This document shows, piece by piece, positions 40,651-50,088 of a stretch of 64,000 nt of DNA. A program made the translations under genes and the position numbers. Source of the stretch: Heloderma charlesbogerti (lineage: Eukaryota > Chordata > Lepidosauria > Squamata > Helodermatidae). The stretch covers positions 868,001-932,000 of the forward strand of contig JANEZZ010000739.1 of NCBI GenBank assembly GCA_026122225.1, given 5' to 3'. A model generated the notes under the pieces. It was not told where the DNA came from, ran no database searches, and worked only from the letters and a program-made list of their open reading frames with translations. Each line of letters opens with the position of its first letter. Positions within the stretch are counted from its first letter, which is position 1.

Positions 40651-42560
40651 CTTATTTATTTATTTAATTTATTAATCGCCCATCTGACTGGTCACCCAGC
40701 CACTCTGGGCGATGTACAACCCACCATAAAACAATTTAAAACAATACAATTTTACCATAAAATTGTTTTTTTAAAATACCCTAACCCACCCCAAATGCCT
40801 GCCTGAACAACCACGTTTTTAATGCACGACGGAAGCTCATTAAAGAGGGGGCATGATGGAGTTCCCTAGGGAGGGAGTTCCACAGAGTGGGGGCCACCAC
40901 AGAGAAGGCCCTCTCCCTCGTCCCCACCAGTCTAGCTGTCCTGGCTGATGGGACAGAGAGAAGGCCATCCGAGGCTGATCTTGTTAAGCGGCCTGTCTGG
41001 TGTTGCTGGAGGCGCTCCTTAAGATAGGCTGGGACGGAACCATATAGGGTTTTAAAGGTCAAAACCAACACCTTGAATTTGGCCCGGAAAACAGCTGGTA
41101 ACCAGTGCAACTCCTTCAGCACTGGAGTGATGTGATCTCGCCGGCGGCTGTCTTTAATCAGGCGAGCCGCCGCGTTCTGTACCAGCTGCAGTTTCCGAAC
41201 CGTCTTCAAGGGTAACCCCACGTAGAGCGCATTACAGTAGTCTAAACGAGAGGAGACCAGGGCATGTACTACCGATGGGAGCAGATGGTCGGGAAGGAAG
41301 GGGCGCAGCCGCCGTATCAGATGGAGTTGATACAGCACTGTCCGGCTCACAGCTGACACCTGAGCCTCCATGGACAGCTGGGAGTCCAAAATGACCCCCA
41401 GGCTGCGGACCTGGTCTTTCAAGGGTAGCCGTACCCCATTCAACACCAGGTCAACATCCCCCAGCCTCCTCTTGTCTCCCACCAAAAGTACCTCGGTCTT
41501 GTCAGGGTTGAGCTTCAGCTTATTCCTCCCCATCCAGCCACTCACCGTCTCCAGACATTTGGACAGGGATTCTACGGCCAACCTTGGTGAAGATTTGAAT
41601 GAGAGGTAGAGCTGCGTGTCATCCGCATATTGATGACACTGCACTCCAAACCTCCTGATGATAGCCCCCAGTGGCTTCACATAGATGTTAAATAGCATCG
41701 GGGACAGGATGGAACCCTGTGGCACCCCACAAGTAAGTGGCCACGGGTCCGAAACCTCCTCTCCCAGTGCTACCCTCTGGTACCTGCCGGAGAGGAAGGA
41801 CCGGAACCACCGCAATACAGTGTCTCCAATGCCCAACCCCTCCAGGCGGTCCAGGAGGATACTGTGGTCAACGGTATCAAAAGCCACTGAGAGGTTGAGG
41901 AGAACAAGGAAGGAGCATTCACCCCTATCCAGAGCCCTCCTCATATCATCCACCAAGGCGACCAAGGCCGTTTCTGTCCCATGCCCAGGCCTGAAGCCCG
42001 ACTGAAATGGGTCTAGATAATCAGTTTCTTCCAAGTGTGCCTTCAACTGCACCGCCACCACCCGCTCAATCACCTTGCCCAAAAATGGCAGATTTGAGAC
42101 TGGGCGAAAGTTGTTCAGAACTTGAGGATCCAAGGAGGGCTTCTTTAAGAGCGGTCTTATCACTGCCTCCTTGAGGGCTGATGGCATCACTCCCTCCTCA
42201 AGGGAGGCGTTCACCACTGCCTTGATCCCCTCACCCAGTCTCTCTCTGCAGCTCATAATGAGCCAAGATGGGCAAGGATCAAGTAAGCAGGTGGTCGGCC
42301 TTACAGATGAAAGCACCTTGTCCACTTCATCAGGAGGAAGAAGCTGGAACCGATCCCACAAAACCGGTTTGCCACAGGCCGCCTCTTGCTCACTAACTGT
42401 ATCCACAGTGTGCAGAGTAACACACCTAATCTGATCAATTTTATCTGCAAAGTGCCTTGCCAAAGCCTCACAGGAGGCCTTAGAATGCCTTCTGACTCTT
42501 TATATCTTAGGGCTGAGGCAAACTTTTCAAACCCACTCTTCACATTCTTCTCCAAGTTGT
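40651..42560 (-). mobile_element. L2-like LINE, 5'-truncated, long open RT frame
   Basis: A non-LTR retrotransposon of the L2 / CR1-L2 group. The 3' end carries an (AAAT)n-type tail at 40651-40675. The 5' end is lost, with a frameshift near 42470. Confidence 0.85.
40781..42463 (-). CDS. L2-like reverse transcriptase, truncated but open
   Basis: An open frame of 560 codons, unusually long for a LINE fossil. Landmarks in order: NFRPVSNLPFLGKVIERVVA (about residue 116), DPFQSGFRPGHGTETALVAL, SVAFDTVDHSILL, GVPQGSILSPMLFNIYV, and the catalytic QYADDTQLY near 276. A thumb-like region NKLKLNPDKTEVLLVG and the C-terminal RAFSVVAPTLWNSLPREL follow. The N-terminal endonuclease is absent. One residue, LLNLSVAFD, deviates from the LLDLS seen in the copy at 55447, which changes a normally conserved Asp of the palm. 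The element is therefore probably inactive but young. Confidence 0.8.
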   Translation of the reverse strand: MARHFADKIDQIRCVTLHTVDTVSEQEAACGKPVLWDRFQLLPPDEVDKVLSSVRPTTCLLDPCPSWLIMSCRERLGEGIKAVVNASLEEGVMPSALKEAVIRPLLKKPSLDPQVLNNFRPVSNLPFLGKVIERVVAVQLKAHLEETDYLDPFQSGFRPGHGTETALVALVDDMRRALDRGECSFLVLLNLSVAFDTVDHSILLDRLEGLGIGDTVLRWFRSFLSGRYQRVALGEEVSDPWPLTCGVPQGSILSPMLFNIYVKPLGAIIRRFGVQCHQYADDTQLYLSFKSSPRLAVESLSKCLETVSGWMGRNKLKLNPDKTEVLLVGDKRRLGDVDLVLNGVRLPLKDQVRSLGVILDSQLSMEAQVSAVSRTVLYQLHLIRRLRPFLPDHLLPSVVHALVSSRLDYCNALYVGLPLKTVRKLQLVQNAAARLIKDSRRRDHITPVLKELHWLPAVFRAKFKVLVLTFKTLYGSVPAYLKERLQQHQTGRLTRSASDGLLSVPSARTARLVGTRERAFSVVAPTLWNSLPRELHHAPSLMSFRRALKTWLFRQAFGVG

Positions 42561-43261
42561 TCTGTCATCACCAGCCTGCTTGCTGTAACTTGGGCCAGGT
42601 TTCAGCCATTATGGTGCAGAGTAGCCATTTTATGGTTCAGAATCCATTTCCTCAGAGATGGAAGAGGCACATGTCTGACCAGTGAGATAATGGACAATGT
42701 CTCCATGCCACAAGGAAGTCGTTTTATCAACACACATCTTGTACTCATCTTGCTATCTCCCCAACAGCTCCTAAACTTGTCACATGTGCCATGCTGTGGC
42801 TTTATGTCAGCTGGGTCAACAGTTTTGTCCACATTACAGACTCTTATAAAAAGAGCACCAAGAGACTGCAGTCAGAAGGCAAAATCCTCATTTGTTTTAG
42901 AGAATCCTGTCCCTTTGCCTTTGGGTCTGGATTGTCAAATTGCAGGAGAAAGCCTCCTAGAATCCAGTGCTCCAAAACCCTTAAGTTACCTGATCCGGTT
43001 TCTTCTGCACAATTGTGAACATGATGTGGATTATCAGGATAGAGAAACCTCAATACTTTTTGGTTTTTTTAGTGGCTTCCATGGTATGGCCTGCTCAAGG
43101 GGCAACAGGATTAAGTCCCACATTTTTGTTTTCCTTTGTGGTCATTAGTGAATGAAAAGTGGCTAGTTAGGGAGAGCTGAGCCAGGAGAACACCGGATTT
43201 GCCCCAGTTGTGGGAGAAGAAGATAATGTACTATTGTAAAGCAGTGGGGAAGGGTTGGACA
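42561..43261. other. Spacer, no gene seen
   Basis: Nothing recognisable. Open frames at 42690-43148 have no exon signals or family resemblance. Confidence 0.45.
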
Positions 43262-43665
43262 TAGGGATGTTGGCGGAATCTGTCCATGGAGTGAAGCTCA
43301 CCAAACTTTAATCAGCTCAGTGCTCGCTTTCCTGCAAACTGGCCTAACTTGATCTCATTGACTCAGGCCAGCTCACAGATTTCAGGTTTTAAAAAAAATT
43401 GTGCGAAGAAATTGGTAGGAATTGCATAAATTCCAGCCGAATTTGCGCAAATTACAGCCAAACTTTGCATAATTTGTGCAAATTGCAGCTGTAATGTGTG
43501 CAAATTGCTTTTTACACCCCCCATGCCCCCAAGAAAAAAGAAAAGAAAACGTTCCCGGATTTTGGCAACAACCCCCCAGCTTGGCTCATAAATGCAAGCC
43601 AAGTCAGGGGCACCACAAAAATCGGGCCCCCCAAGGGCTGGATTTTCCCATGACTGACATCCCTA
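43262..43665. mobile_element. hAT-like element H (AT-rich core)
   Basis: It starts TAGGGATGTTGGCGG and ends TGACATCCCTA. The flanking 8-mers GTTGGACA (43254-43261) and GTTGGAGA (43666-43673) match at 7 of 8. The core repeats GCAAATT and AATTTGCGCAAATTA blocks in both orientations. No outward GTAAGT donor was found, unlike the other copies. Confidence 0.75.
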
Positions 43666-43673
43666 GTTGGAGA

Positions 43674-44569
43674 TGAGAATCTTTCCAGTGCTAAGGCGAC
43701 AGCTATGGGTAGTAAAGCCTCATGTCAGACCTTTCACACAGAGATCCAATGATTCATGACACCTTCCAAGGTCTTGCCATTAGATTCAGTGGTGGCCAGT
43801 GCCCATTGGAGATGGTGGGATGGAAGGCAAGAAAGAAATGGAACTCGGAGCCAGGAGGTCAGCATAGGAGGAGCCAAGCAGTCACAGTAGGAGGAACAAA
43901 GAGTACTCCTGTTTCCACAGAAAGGGCAATATAAGACTTGCAAGTTAAATTTAAGTTCATGAGTGCAAAGCAGAGGGGTAGGGGTGGGGTGTTTCTGGCC
44001 TGTACAACAACACCAAAGCAGTCCTTTGAGCCCACATTTGTTTGCTCAAACAGAGCATCCATTTCACAAAAGCCAAGCCAATAATTCCCCCAAATCACCT
44101 CAAGTTACTCTAAAATGTATTTCCCCCAATTATTTCCCCAAATAGAAAAATCCCCCTAAAGTCAATTTCCCCAAAGCCCCCAAACTTGGGGCCAGCCAGA
44201 TCCTGCCCCAAGAACATTTCTAGATCACGCCAAAATCCATATCCCCCCAAACTCATTACTCGGATCCTGTCGTCCGCAGATCAGTTTTCCCGAAACCCTT
44301 CCAACCCCACTATTCTATGATTCTATGAAGGATGTTTGAGACTATTCCCCACCCCATGCTGGGTGCATTCCCTCCTCCACAGGGCCCCAAGTTGCTCATC
44401 TTCTCAGGCAAAGAGGAGCCAGGCAGCAGGAAGAGACAGAGGCACCGACACCCAGCAAGACCCTTCCAGGGCATGTGAGGGGCCTGCACGAAGGCAGTGC
44501 CCTACAGCTGCAGCAGGCTTTACCCTCAGGCAAGGGACAGGAGGACTGGAGGCAGATTTCAGGGCCCTG
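43674..44569. other. Left flank of the retrovirus
   Basis: No gene is recognised. A stub of a CR1 3' tail (CTATTCTATGATTCTATGAA) is at about 44312-44331. CCTG at 44566-44569 is the left target duplication of the provirus. Confidence 0.5.
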
Positions 44570-44932
44570 TGTTAGATAAAAAGTCCTTGCTTTCGGTTTA
44601 GAAGAAAAGAGTGCCAGGCAGGCAGCAGTGGATCCAACACTATTTTATTGAACGTTTTGCAAAACGGGTGCAGAGCAGTCTGGACCCCGAAACACGTGTG
44701 CAAAAGCCCTTTATATCATATCGCTTCTATTGTTCTTACCAGTAACCAATGAAACAGTTAGTACATCGGCTCACTAAGTTAATATCCAATAAACAGTCAC
44801 TATCAGCTTACCAAGCCGTTAGTCATGAGCGCGTCAGTATGATTCCCTTTTTGCTCCGCCTATATTTTCCCGCCACTCGGGCTCTTACGTAACTTGAGAC
44901 GCCAATGGTTATGGAGTCTCCTTTTTCTAACA
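44570..44932 (-). repeat. 3' LTR of the provirus
   Basis: It carries a TATA-like ATATAAAG (complement of 44709-44716) and AATAAA (complement of 44644-44649) in sense order, with two CCAAT-type blocks (ATTGG in the sense strand) upstream. Identical by eye to 52110-52472. Confidence 0.95.
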
Positions 44933-44945
44933 ATTCCCTCCTTTA
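44933..44945 (-). other. Polypurine tract
   Basis: The sense strand reads AAAGGAGGGAATT directly before the 3' LTR TG. This is the expected plus-strand primer site for reverse transcription. Confidence 0.85.
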
Positions 44946-44970
44946 AGTCTTTATTCACGTCTTAAAGCAT

Positions 44971-46365
44971 TTAAAACGGAGTTTCTTTATCAGCACAATA
45001 AAGCAAGAGCATCTGTTTTGACAGAGCGGTTTCAATTAACCGCTGGGATAAGCCTCTAGCGCAGGGGATAATGCAACAACCAAATAACACTAAAACTCCT
45101 ATCATCACTACAAGCGAAATAAGGATTGAGGCTGCTAGGTGTTTCCATTTTCCAAACCATCTCTCCAACCAGTCAGTCACGGGGTTGTTAATCCCTGAAT
45201 TCTCGGCTAATTCTTCAGACAAGGCGGTGAGACCCTGCAAAGCCCTTGTTACTGTGCCATCTGGGGCAGTGTTGTTAGGGATGAAGGTGCAACACCGTCC
45301 ACCTAGCATGACACAAACTCCTCCTTTTTCTGCTAACATCATATCAAGAACACGCCGATTTTCCCAAGCCATTTGGCTGGTGGCATCTAGCTGCTCAGCC
45401 AATCCTTTTACAGCATCTCGAGTATAGTTTATAAACCTCTGTTGATTATAATAAACGTAATTGATCCAATCTACATTTTTGTTAATGGTCACCCACCAAA
45501 ACAGGGTAGATTCAAATCCTGCAGAAATTTGATTTCTTCCTTTGAACTCATCTGGCACTCCCCTTGGTACTCCTATGGAGTCAATATATATTTGATCATC
45601 AAAAGGGGTTACTGATCGTTTCTGCCGGGGTTGGCCAGTCTTCTCTGCTGGATGGTATGCAATTGAAAAGGGGACTGCCAACTGAACTAACCCACAAGCT
45701 CCGGACCAATTGGAGGGCAATACCTCATACAACTCTAGGCCACCACAATACCACCAGAGATCAGCTCGTGGGATTGAAAGGGAATTATTCCTAAAGCGGG
45801 TAGAATTAACACATCTTACTTTACTCGTCAAGTTCCCTATACGCCCCTCTGTGTCTGCAAGGTTTCGGTGTATGCATCCGGTATGGTTTCTTCTTTGCAG
45901 GAAGACTGTGGAAGGTCTGACACGATCCTTTGATTTGAGTGGGGGGTATAATTTATTGAGGGTTTGGCATTCCTCCTCCCCCCATGCATCAGGGTGTTGG
46001 AACAAACGGATCACGCAGGTGAGGAGGGAAGGAGTGTCCCATCCCAGTGGAAAGGGCAGCACCTTTGCTACAGATCTCCCTGTGGCACAAACAAAACAGT
46101 CAGACTTATTTAAAGACTTGGCTGTATACTTTATCCACTCTAACCACACATTATCAGTTTCCTCTGTTATTGGGATCCCTAACCTGGTTCTCCAGGGACG
46201 CCTCTCTTTCTCAGGGATCTGTACCAGAAGTGGTCTGAGGGGTGTTGGTGTGACATTTCGGGGTTTTATCTTAAAGCTGTCAAGCCCAAGTCCTTGAGGT
46301 ATCACCATCCACGTTAATATTTCTTTAACCAACATTACCAACACCACCCACAATACTTGCTTCAT
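44971..46365 (-). CDS. env: Retroviral envelope glycoprotein, open
   Basis: An uninterrupted frame of 464 codons. The parts in order: signal peptide (about 1-20), surface subunit with CFVC at 90-93 and several N-x-S/T sites, furin site RQKR at 247-250, transmembrane subunit with the CX6CC motif at C351-C359, a single membrane helix (about 410-433) and a short cytoplasmic tail. The CX6CC pattern with a CxxC partner marks a gamma-type Env with a labile disulphide between subunits. The stretch before the CX6CC corresponds to the conserved immunosuppressive-domain position. At 464 residues it is shorter than typical mammalian gammaretroviral Env, mostly in the surface subunit. It starts two bases after the pol stop and would be made from a spliced RNA. 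Confidence 0.93.
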   Translation of the reverse strand: MKQVLWVVLVMLVKEILTWMVIPQGLGLDSFKIKPRNVTPTPLRPLLVQIPEKERRPWRTRLGIPITEETDNVWLEWIKYTAKSLNKSDCFVCATGRSVAKVLPFPLGWDTPSLLTCVIRLFQHPDAWGEEECQTLNKLYPPLKSKDRVRPSTVFLQRRNHTGCIHRNLADTEGRIGNLTSKVRCVNSTRFRNNSLSIPRADLWWYCGGLELYEVLPSNWSGACGLVQLAVPFSIAYHPAEKTGQPRQKRSVTPFDDQIYIDSIGVPRGVPDEFKGRNQISAGFESTLFWWVTINKNVDWINYVYYNQQRFINYTRDAVKGLAEQLDATSQMAWENRRVLDMMLAEKGGVCVMLGGRCCTFIPNNTAPDGTVTRALQGLTALSEELAENSGINNPVTDWLERWFGKWKHLAASILISLVVMIGVLVLFGCCIIPCARGLSQRLIETALSKQMLLLYCADKETPF

Positions 46366-46366
46366 A

Positions 46367-48805
46367 TTACAAGTTTTTTGTAATTCGAACCCGAGCTTTT
46401 CCCAGATGTTGTGACTTGTATATTACAGGCGATTGTGGCTCCTGGATGGCTTCTTCGCCTGTGTCCTTGGCAGCTTCCAGAGGGGTGCCAGGGAGCAAAG
46501 GACCGTTGCCTGTGTCCTCCTGTTCTTTCCAAGTGACAGAAGGAAGCGAGGGTCGCTTAAATGGCTTTATCCGGCTGCAATGTGTCCATTTACTAGAACC
46601 CACAAGCTTTACACATGAGTGGCTGGTTGGTCCCACCAAATAAGGCCCCTCCCACCCTTCCTTTAAGGCTTCTTTATTCCACTTTTTCAGCAACACCTCG
46701 TCTCCCGTCTGGAAGAGATGGATAGGTGCATCTAACGGCAGTCTCTGAAACGGAACGGAATAAGCTCGTAGCTGTGAAAGAACAGACTGTAGAGAAGTCA
46801 ACTGATCCCTTAGCATCTGATCACCCACCTCCCACTTGACTTCCTCCCTCCTTCCGCAGTGTACCCGAGGCGGGAACCCAAACATCAGTTCAAAGGGGGA
46901 CAATTTTATGTCCTTTCTTGGCATCCTTCGAAGCTTCGTTAAAGCTATTGGCAGAGCCTCAACCCAAGTGAGCTTCACCCCTCGTTGGAGTTTGGTTAAA
47001 GTCTCCTTGAGGCTCCGATTGATTCTTTCAACCTGTCCACTTGCCTGGGGCCTCCAGGGGCAATGTAAATGCCACTCTACTCCCAGAGCTTGTGCTAGCC
47101 CCCGTGTAATAACTGAGGTGAAATGTGAGCCCTGATCGGACTCTATAACTTCGGGCAGGGAGAACCGGGGCACCACCTCCTGTAACAATTTAGCAACAAC
47201 AGTTTTAGCTTGGCAGTTCCTACATGGAAACGCCTCTACCCACCCTGTCATTTGACATACTATTACAAGCAAATACCTGTAACCCCTACATGGTGGCATC
47301 TCAGCAAAATCAATCTGCGCCCTCTGGAAAGGATAGTAGGCCCATGGTCGCCCTCCTTTTGGAGGAGGGGGTGCCCTGGGAGGGTTGGTTTTCTGGCAGA
47401 CTTCACAGGTTGCGGCTAGTCGGTGGGCGCATACAGTTAAGCCAGGGGAGACAAACAGCCTCTTGCAATAGTCGATCATGGCTGATGCTCCAGGGTGTCC
47501 AAGAGAATGGTGAACTTGCTCTAGAACAACCCTCTGCAGGGTCTGTGGAAGAAGCAGTCTTCCATCTGTCATCTGGATCCATCCGTCATCGCAGGGACTT
47601 ATTCCGTGTTCTTGTGCCATCCGTAACTCAGCAGGGGAGTATGTGGGGCGCTCTTTTCTTTTGGGTAGAATGAGGAATGTTCCTTGGATTCCCTCTCTGG
47701 CTGCTCTTTTTGCGGCCTCATCTGCCTTCTGGTTTCCCTGTCTCCATTTTTCCTCTTTTTCTTTCCCATGGGCTCGGACGTGGACAACAGCTACTTGTGA
47801 GGGTAGCTGGAGGGCATCCAGAAGATCCACTATTAGGCCGCCATTAGCCACTGGAGATCCGTTTGCTGTAAGGAATCCCCTCTCTTTCCACAGTTGCCCA
47901 TGAGCATGCACAACGGCGAAGGCATTTTTGCTATCGGTATAAATGTTTACTCGCTTTCCCTTGCTGGCTTGCAGGGCTCTTGTCAGGGCTACCAATTCAG
48001 CAGATTGGGCGGAAAAATGAGGAGGCAGCCTTTCCTCACGCACACTCTCCTCTAGAGTAACGACAGCCGCGCCTGTGTAGCGCCTTCCATCCAGCATATA
48101 GCTAGATCCATCTACAAACAGATCTCTGGCTCCCTCTATTGGTTCATCCTCAAGGTCCGGTCGGCCTTTGGTGTCTAGGTCTAATACTTCAAGGCAGTCA
48201 TGATCTGGGAGTCCTGATCCGTTTGTGTCCAGTAATGTTGGCAGTAGTGTGGCGATATTAAAGCTGGAGCAAGCCTTAAAAGTGAGGTTTTCGTTTGTTA
48301 GTAAACCTATTTCATATCGGGAATGCCGGGCTGGGTTGAGAAATTTGCTTCCTCCTCCTGATCCCAAAATTTGTGGCACTCCATGCGGCACCCAAACTTC
48401 AATGGGTCCTCCCATTGTAATTTTCTCCGCTTCAACGCAAATCAGAGCCGTCGCTGCTACTGCCCTCAGGCAACTTGGCCACCCTCGTGCTACGACATCT
48501 AGGACCTTGGAGTAATATCCCACTGGTCTCCAAGAGGGCCCTTTTCGCTGGCAAAGCACTCCCGAAGCTATGCCCTTATTTTCATGCACATAAAGTCTAA
48601 ATGGCCGGCTGGGATTTGGTATGGCTAGAGCAGGTGGTGACACAAGAGCAGCTTTAAGACTGAGAAAAGACTTATTCATTTCCTTAGTCCATTTCCATTT
48701 ATCCAGTCTATCTTTCTGCAGCGCCTCATACAGCGGCCGCGCTGTCTCCCCATAGTTTGCTATCCATAGTCGGCAGAATCCGGTCAGCCCCAGGTAGGCC
48801 CTCAA
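46367..48805 (-). CDS. pol: Pol, downstream segment: RT connection, RNase H, integrase
   Basis: This open frame of 812 codons continues pol after a frameshift in the G-run at 48811-48815. It starts in the RT thumb/connection region (LGLTGFCRLWIANYGE). RNase H follows at about residues 225-375, with LFVDGSS, AELVALT, YTDSKNA and NQKADEAAK contributing the acidic residues. Integrase occupies the C-terminal half: an HHCC zinc domain (HHSLGH...CEVC) and catalytic D, D, E in QIDFAEM, ESDQGSHF and GQVERINRSLKE. It has no start codon of its own in the normal scheme, so here it is cut off from the upstream frame. Confidence 0.9.
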   Translation of the reverse strand: MRAYLGLTGFCRLWIANYGETARPLYEALQKDRLDKWKWTKEMNKSFLSLKAALVSPPALAIPNPSRPFRLYVHENKGIASGVLCQRKGPSWRPVGYYSKVLDVVARGWPSCLRAVAATALICVEAEKITMGGPIEVWVPHGVPQILGSGGGSKFLNPARHSRYEIGLLTNENLTFKACSSFNIATLLPTLLDTNGSGLPDHDCLEVLDLDTKGRPDLEDEPIEGARDLFVDGSSYMLDGRRYTGAAVVTLEESVREERLPPHFSAQSAELVALTRALQASKGKRVNIYTDSKNAFAVVHAHGQLWKERGFLTANGSPVANGGLIVDLLDALQLPSQVAVVHVRAHGKEKEEKWRQGNQKADEAAKRAAREGIQGTFLILPKRKERPTYSPAELRMAQEHGISPCDDGWIQMTDGRLLLPQTLQRVVLEQVHHSLGHPGASAMIDYCKRLFVSPGLTVCAHRLAATCEVCQKTNPPRAPPPPKGGRPWAYYPFQRAQIDFAEMPPCRGYRYLLVIVCQMTGWVEAFPCRNCQAKTVVAKLLQEVVPRFSLPEVIESDQGSHFTSVITRGLAQALGVEWHLHCPWRPQASGQVERINRSLKETLTKLQRGVKLTWVEALPIALTKLRRMPRKDIKLSPFELMFGFPPRVHCGRREEVKWEVGDQMLRDQLTSLQSVLSQLRAYSVPFQRLPLDAPIHLFQTGDEVLLKKWNKEALKEGWEGPYLVGPTSHSCVKLVGSSKWTHCSRIKPFKRPSLPSVTWKEQEDTGNGPLLPGTPLEAAKDTGEEAIQEPQSPVIYKSQHLGKARVRITKNL

Positions 48806-50088
48806 TTCGCGGGGGACTTAGGGACAGGAGTGTCACGGATGACTTCAACTCTTTCTTGCCCTAGGCTCCGAGTCCCTCTAGTTATGTGGTAGCCTAGGAA
48901 TTTTACAGTTGGTTGGGCCAACTGTACTTTTTCTTTTGACACTTTATACCCCCCCCCTGCTAGATAGTTGAGGAGGGAAACCGTCCCACTCAGGCACGCG
49001 TTCTTGGCCTTGGCTGAAATCAGGAGGTCGTCACAGTATTGGAGGAGATGCACCTCTGAGTGCTGCTGGACCCAGGGTTCGAGATCCTTTTGGAGCTGCT
49101 GGCCAAAGACCACCGGTGAGAGATTCAGCCCCTGAGGGATGACTGTCCATGCTAATTGAACTTTTGAACCCCCCCCTGGGCTTTCCCATTCAAAGGCGAA
49201 CAAAGGCCTTGAATCAGGGTGGAGGGGGATGCTGAAAAAGGCGTCTTTTAGGTCTATGACAGTGAACCAGGCGTGCTCTTCCGGAATTCCTACAAGGAGG
49301 GTGTGTGGGTTGGGGACCACAGGATGGGGGGCCTCGATCTGCTGATTAATGAGCCGGAGGTCTTGCACTAAGCGGTAGCCCTTGCCCCCCCCTCCTCTTT
49401 TTGGCACAGCGATGATGGGCGTGTTATAGGGGGACATTATCTCAATGAGCCGGCCTTCTTCTCGGAGCTTTGTTATTACTGGTTGTAGGCCCTCCTTTCC
49501 TTGGCGGGAAAGGGGATACTGTTTCACATGAACAGGCCTTGCTCCCTCCTTGAGGGGAATTTTGTATGGTGCTGCCGACTTGGCACGAGAGGCCCCTCCA
49601 ATCCCGGCCCAAGCTAGAGGGTTGACTCTGTTTTCTATTAAGCTCCAGTCCTCCGTGGCCTCTGGGGTGGATTCTTCTGCAACCTTCAAAAGGGCCATTT
49701 GGTAGTTACTACTCTGTTGTTTAGGGAGCCGTATCTCCATCCTTCCGTCAGGAGTAAAAGCAATCTCAATTTGGAGTTTAGTCAATAAGTCCCTCCCTAG
49801 CAATGCCACCGGACAGGAGGGGGTACAGACAAATGCATGTTCTAGGTGTGTTTTCCCAACCTTGGTGAACAGGGGACGAGAGAGGGGCACTTGGGTTGCC
49901 CTTCCCTCGACCCCCATTATGGTGGTGAACCCCCCACCTCCCGTTGGGGGCTCACTGAGGGGGAGGACGGACAGGGCGGCCCCTGTGTCCACAAGGGCTT
50001 TGTAGGAGCGGCCCCCAACCTTTATTTTGACCATGGGGTCCCGTCTTGCCTCAGAGACGGCTAAGAGGGGGCCGGGCCCCGGTCTGTC
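48802..50088 (-). pseudogene. pol: Pol, upstream segment: protease and RT palm, ends at frameshift
   Basis: It lies in the same frame as gag directly after the gag UAG at 50091-50089. That is the gammaretroviral readthrough arrangement. Protease carries LVDTGAALSVLP. RT follows with LPLSRQGKEGLQPVI, IDLKDAFFSIPLH and the catalytic box YCDD, where mammalian gammaretroviruses have YVDD. After VPKSPAN the frame stops, because the run at 48811-48815 shifts it. Homology continues at once in the 46367-48805 frame, so the lesion is a single-base-scale indel in a homopolymer. It may be a real mutation or an assembly error. Confidence 0.88.
48811..48815. other. Frameshift site in pol (homopolymer)
   Basis: Five G on the plus strand (C-run in the sense strand). 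The two pol frames differ by a one-base slip here, and no other break was found in pol. Confidence 0.8.

Noticed and set aside
40781..42463. 560-codon frame as a host gene
   Set aside because: It has clear non-LTR reverse-transcriptase motifs and a LINE 3' tail; it is a retrotransposon.
44971..46365. env as an exapted (syncytin-like) host gene
   Set aside because: It sits inside a complete provirus with LTRs identical by eye, so a young viral gene is the simpler reading. No evidence of long-term selection can be seen in one sequence.
46367..50088. gag-pol stop at 50089-50091 as a disabling mutation
   Set aside because: Gag and pol are in the same frame across a UAG, the normal readthrough arrangement of gammaretroviruses.
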